From Treponema sp. UBA3870 (GTDB lineage: Bacteria > Spirochaetota > Spirochaetia > Treponematales > Treponemataceae): a DNA stretch of 9,776 bases. The translations under genes and the position numbers were made by a program. The notes beneath the pieces are model-generated. The model did no database searches and had not been told where the DNA came from. It was given only the letters and a program-made list of their open reading frames with translations. Location: positions 1 to 9,776 of the forward strand of contig DGGQ01000215.1 in the NCBI GenBank assembly GCA_002392275.1, in the 5' to 3' direction. Below, one piece after another: positions 6,781 to 9,776 of this stretch; position 1 is the stretch's first letter; every line of letters begins with the position of its first letter.

Positions 6781-7374
6781 ATGCAAAATTGGGATGCCAC
6801 ATTTTTTTTGAACAGCATACTTTTGGGCGCAGGACTTGCGATGGATGCATTTTCTGTTTCAGTGACCCACGGATTGACCAGAACAAATTTGACCAGCGGA
6901 AAAAATTGTCTCATTGCCGGAGTGTTTGCTTTTTTTCAGTTCATCATGCCGCTTGCCGGTTGGTTTTGTGTCCACACTATTGTCAACGCATTTTCAAAGG
7001 TCCAGAAATTCATTCCGTGGATTGCACTTTTTCTTTTGCTTTTTATTGGCGGAAAAATGTTGATTGAATCAATTTTCAAAAAAGAAAAACAGGATGAAGA
7101 AAACAATCCTCTGAGCTTTAAACTTCTTTTTGTTCAGGGAATCGCCACATCAATAGACGCGCTTTCGGTCGGATTTACAATCGATGAATATGGATTTGTG
7201 ATGGCTTTTGTTGCGTGTGTCATAATCGCCGTGGTGACTTTTTTATTCTGTTATTTTGGAATAATCATTGGTAAAAAAATTGGAACAAAACTTGCGGACA
7301 AGGCCGGAATACTTGGCGGAATAATTTTGATTGGAATCGGCATAGAGATTTTTGTCAAGGGATTGTTTTTTTAG
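6781..7374 (+). CDS. mntP: manganese efflux pump MntP
   Basis: The 197-residue protein is almost wholly hydrophobic, with six predicted membrane helices and a charged loop at about 99-112 dividing two homologous halves. Each half carries the family's signature acidic motif: GLAMDAFSVSV with Asp22 in helix one, and GIATSIDALSVGF with Asp126 in helix four. These match Asp16 and Asp118 of E. coli MntP, which are needed for Mn2+ export. Length agrees with the family (about 190 residues). The pump removes excess Mn2+ across the inner membrane. It follows two CNNM genes by 47 bp and may be transcribed both with them and from its own promoter. A probable terminator overlaps its last codons. No manganese riboswitch precedes it, so regulation, if any, must act in another way. 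Confidence 0.92.
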   Translation: MQNWDATFFLNSILLGAGLAMDAFSVSVTHGLTRTNLTSGKNCLIAGVFAFFQFIMPLAGWFCVHTIVNAFSKVQKFIPWIALFLLLFIGGKMLIESIFKKEKQDEENNPLSFKLLFVQGIATSIDALSVGFTIDEYGFVMAFVACVIIAVVTFLFCYFGIIIGKKIGTKLADKAGILGGIILIGIGIEIFVKGLFF

Positions 7375-7387
7375 ACATCCCTTTTTT
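7357..7387 (+). terminator. probable intrinsic terminator after mntP
   Basis: AAGGGAT (7357-7363) pairs perfectly with ATCCCTT (7377-7383) around a 13-base loop, and a run of six T (7382-7387) follows. The left arm is inside the last codons of mntP and the loop contains its TAG stop. The stem is short with only three G-C pairs, so termination may be partial. Its T-run abuts the purL promoter. Confidence 0.5.
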
Positions 7388-7398
7388 CAATTGAAAAA
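7383..7398. repeat. 16-bp perfect palindrome over the purL -35 box
   Basis: TTTTTCAATTGAAAAA is a perfect inverted repeat centred between 7390 and 7391. It contains the TTGAAA -35 element of the purL promoter and shares its first bases with the T-run of the upstream terminator. Its position would suit an operator, but AT-rich palindromes also occur by chance, and it does not resemble the Bacillus PurBox. Confidence 0.35.
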
Positions 7399-7419
7399 CC
7401 CTGGCTTTTCTTCTATAAT
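7391..7419 (+). promoter_or_regulatory. consensus-like sigma-70 promoter of purL
   Basis: TTGAAA at 7391-7396 and a perfect TATAAT at 7414-7419 have the optimal 17-bp spacing; this is the best promoter in the window. Only six bases separate the -10 from the purL ATG at 7426, so the expected start of transcription (about 7425-7427) falls on the start codon itself and leaves no room for a ribosome binding site. Confidence 0.8.
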
Positions 7420-7425
7420 AACCCT

Positions 7426-9776
7426 ATGTTTCGTATCTATGTAGAAAGAAAGGCCGGCTTTACAATTGAGGCTGACCGTATTTATGCTGAAATCAGCAGT
7501 TTTTTGGGAATTGGCGGAGTGACCGGGGTCCGTTATCTGAACCGGTATGACGTGGAAAATGTTTCTGAGGATGTAGGTCGTGCGGCCACTACCAGAATTT
7601 TTTCCGAGCCACAGAGTGACAATGTATTTTTTGAGGCACTTGAAATCCCCGATGGAGCAACGCAGATTATCTGGGAATATCTTCCGGGACAGTACGACCA
7701 GCGTGCAGATTCCGCGGAGCAGTGTCTTTCGCTTTTGCGCGAGGGCATGAGTTCTTTTGCAAAAGTCGGAACTGAACCGCCGCGCGTCCGCTGTGCAAAG
7801 ATTGTGATTCTGGAGGGAAATGTTTCCGCATCCGATGTTGAAAAAATCCAGCACTACCTGATTAACCCGGTTGACAGCCGCCTTATTGTTGATGATAAAA
7901 AACCGACCACGCTCAAAATGGAAACGACGGTTCCCGGCGACATAGAGATTGTAAACAATTTTATTGATTTTGATTCAACAAGCCTTGAACTGTACAGACA
8001 GAAGCTCGGTCTTGCGATGGACTATGCCGACATCAAGTGGCTTCAGGATTATTTCATTTCAAAAAAGCGCAATCCGACGATTACTGAAATCCGCGTGCTT
8101 GATACATATTGGTCAGATCACTGCCGCCACACGACTTTCAACACAATCCTCAAAGACATAAAAATTGATGACGGTCCCTATGCCGATTTGTTCCGCTCTT
8201 CTTTCAAAAATTACACAGAGATGCGAACCGACCTTTATGCGGACCGCAAGGACAAAAAAGTCACTTTGATGGACATGGCATGCATCGGTGCAAAATACTT
8301 ACGGAAGCACGGTCTTCTTGAAAATCTTGAAGTCAGCGAAGAAAACAACGCATGTTCAATTTTTATTGATGTTCATTACACGACCGATTCAAACGGGAAC
8401 AAAATTTCTTCTGATTCACCGGACGCAACCGAACGTTGGCTTTTGGAATTCAAGAACGAAACTCACAATCACCCGACGGAAATAGAACCGTTTGGTGGAG
8501 CCGCAACTTGTATCGGTGGTGCAATCCGTGATCCGCTTTCCGCACGCTCATGGGTTTACCAGGCATTGCGTGTAACAGGGGCTGCCGATCCGACCGTTCC
8601 ACTGAACCAAACTTTGCCGGGAAAACTTCCGCAGATGAAACTCACCCGCGAAGCTGCACAGGGATTTTCGTCTTACGGAAACCAGATTGGACTTACGACT
8701 GGACAGGTTCAGGAAATCTACCATCCGGGCTATGTCGCAAAACGCATGGAACTTGGTGCAGTGATTGCAGCTGCCCCTGTTGATTTGGTCCTTCGCGAAA
8801 CACCAGAGGCCGGTGACATAATTATTTTGCTTGGCGGCGGAACTGGTCGCGATGGAATTGGTGGAGCCACGGGTTCATCAAAAGTCCACACGGAAAAATC
8901 TGTTACTACAGCAGCTGCCGAAGTTCAAAAAGGAAATGCTGTTGAGGAAAGAAAAATCCAGAGGCTCTTCCGCAACAAGGATGTCTGTCTGATGATCCGC
9001 CGTTGCAATGACTTTGGTGCAGGTGGTGTGTCCGTTGCCGTTGGAGAACTCGCTCCCGGATTGGACATCAATCTTGATGCAGTTCCAAAAAAATACGAAG
9101 GTCTTGATGGAACCGAGCTTGCAATTTCCGAGTCCCAGGAAAGAATGGCCGTCGTCGTTAGAAAAGAGAATGTCGAAAAATTCATAGCTGCGGCAAATGC
9201 TGAAAACCTCAATGCAGTTGTTGTTGCGACAGTGACCGACACAAACCGCATGGTTATGAAGTGGCGCGGAAATGTTATTGTTGATTTGGACCGCTCTTTC
9301 ATCGACACAGCCGGCGCACCGCATGAAGCAGTTGCAGAAATTGAATCTCCTGCGGAACCGGAAAAATCTCCGCTCGTAAATCCGCTTGAATCAGTTTCTT
9401 CTATATTAAATGCTGATTCAGACTCAAGTGCAGTACACAAGGCCTGGATTGAAAACATTTCTGATTTGGCTTGCTGCTCACAGCGCGGTCTTGGTGAAAG
9501 ATTCGACGGCTCAATCGGTGCAAGCTCCGTACTCATGCCTTATGGTGGAAAATATCAGTCATGCCCCGAAGCAGGAATGGCCGCAAAGATTCCTGTTCTC
9601 TCGCCAAGGGAAACATCAACTGTAAGCCTTATGACTTTTGGATTCGATCCGCGAGTTTCACAGTGGAGCCCCTGGCATGGTTCGCAGGTTGCGGTTCTGT
9701 CGTCTCTTGCAAAAATCACTGCGCTTGGTGGAAAAGCAAAATCCTGTCGTCTGAGTTTCCAGGAATTCTTTGGTCG
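7426..9776 (+). CDS. purL: phosphoribosylformylglycinamidine synthase, long form, N-terminal part
   Basis: An open frame of 783 codons plus two bases runs off the window. PurL converts FGAR, ATP and glutamine to FGAM, the fourth step of de novo purine synthesis, in the cytoplasm. Residues 1-45 (FRIYVERKAGFTIEA then VRYLNRYDVENV) are the N-terminal domain of the single-chain clade seen in Clostridium and Streptococcus (TIGR01857 type, roughly 1,240 residues with a C-terminal glutaminase). Diagnostic motifs are WSDHCRHTTF from 229, ETHNHPTEIEPFGGAAT from 345, a glycine-rich GGGTGRDGIGGAT from 470, and RGLGERFDGSIGAS from 687, which opens the second synthetase half. The glutaminase domain would lie beyond the window. 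The ATG at 7426 is the first ATG, GTG or TTG after the in-frame stop at 7372. It has no Shine-Dalgarno and sits at the predicted +1. Confidence 0.95.
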   Translation, partial: MFRIYVERKAGFTIEADRIYAEISSFLGIGGVTGVRYLNRYDVENVSEDVGRAATTRIFSEPQSDNVFFEALEIPDGATQIIWEYLPGQYDQRADSAEQCLSLLREGMSSFAKVGTEPPRVRCAKIVILEGNVSASDVEKIQHYLINPVDSRLIVDDKKPTTLKMETTVPGDIEIVNNFIDFDSTSLELYRQKLGLAMDYADIKWLQDYFISKKRNPTITEIRVLDTYWSDHCRHTTFNTILKDIKIDDGPYADLFRSSFKNYTEMRTDLYADRKDKKVTLMDMACIGAKYLRKHGLLENLEVSEENNACSIFIDVHYTTDSNGNKISSDSPDATERWLLEFKNETHNHPTEIEPFGGAATCIGGAIRDPLSARSWVYQALRVTGAADPTVPLNQTLPGKLPQMKLTREAAQGFSSYGNQIGLTTGQVQEIYHPGYVAKRMELGAVIAAAPVDLVLRETPEAGDIIILLGGGTGRDGIGGATGSSKVHTEKSVTTAAAEVQKGNAVEERKIQRLFRNKDVCLMIRRCNDFGAGGVSVAVGELAPGLDINLDAVPKKYEGLDGTELAISESQERMAVVVRKENVEKFIAAANAENLNAVVVATVTDTNRMVMKWRGNVIVDLDRSFIDTAGAPHEAVAEIESPAEPEKSPLVNPLESVSSILNADSDSSAVHKAWIENISDLACCSQRGLGERFDGSIGASSVLMPYGGKYQSCPEAGMAAKIPVLSPRETSTVSLMTFGFDPRVSQWSPWHGSQVAVLSSLAKITALGGKAKSCRLSFQEFFG

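Noticed and set aside
6802..6809. Run of eight T in the first codons of mntP as a phase-variation tract
   Set aside because: Runs of seven or eight A or T are common across this AT-rich window, including in housekeeping-type genes, so there is no reason to single it out without population data.
8878..9536. Minus-strand open frames of 148 and 203 codons inside purL
   Set aside because: They lie antisense to well-conserved purL sequence, overlap one another in different frames and carry composition typical of shadow frames.

Overview
The window is moderately AT-rich, densely coded bacterial DNA with short intergenic gaps. The genes are a lipoprotein with a spirochaete-style lipobox, two hemolysin/TlyC-type CNNM proteins, a receiver-STAS-receiver protein and a long, single-chain PurL of the clostridial clade. 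Together these suggest a host-associated spirochaete, most likely a Treponema-like species with de novo purine synthesis. That is an inference from protein character: no rRNA or other taxonomic marker is present. I see no mobile element, CRISPR array, tRNA or rRNA, and nothing that looks recently transferred.

Layout. Bases 1-226 hold the C-terminal end of an MscS-type mechanosensitive channel with a lysine-rich tail. Its stop overlaps (ATGA) the start of a membrane-anchored alpha/beta hydrolase (223-1197). A DJ-1/PfpI family gene (1231-1797, minus strand) converges on the hydrolase and diverges from the next unit. Bases 1880-6733 look like one plus-strand transcription unit of four genes with gaps of 10 bp, 3 bp and a 4-bp overlap: receiver-STAS-receiver regulator, thioredoxin-fold-like lipoprotein without the CXXC active site, and two paralogous 428-residue CNNM/CorC-type membrane proteins. 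A manganese exporter, mntP (6781-7374), follows with its own likely promoter and ends in a probable intrinsic terminator. The window closes with the first 783 codons of purL (7426 to the edge); this frame stays open to the end of the window.

How the genes may work together. Two CNNM proteins (Mg/Co-type efflux or transport) beside MntP (Mn2+ efflux) form a divalent-cation homeostasis cluster. The regulator and lipoprotein ahead of them are probably co-transcribed, but no functional link can be shown from sequence. The MscS/hydrolase pair is a separate envelope-related unit.

Most notable observations. (1) Two genes, the REC-STAS-REC regulator and purL, have near-consensus sigma-70 promoters with 17-bp spacers whose predicted +1 falls on or next to the A of the only possible start codon, and neither has a Shine-Dalgarno sequence. 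They look like leaderless mRNAs, while neighbours in the same window have good Shine-Dalgarno sites. (2) The REC-STAS-REC protein has unusual architecture: both receivers lack one of the paired metal-binding acids, and the STAS domain has alanine where the regulatory serine normally sits. (3) The lipoprotein keeps thioredoxin-like layout but has lost both cysteines of the active site.
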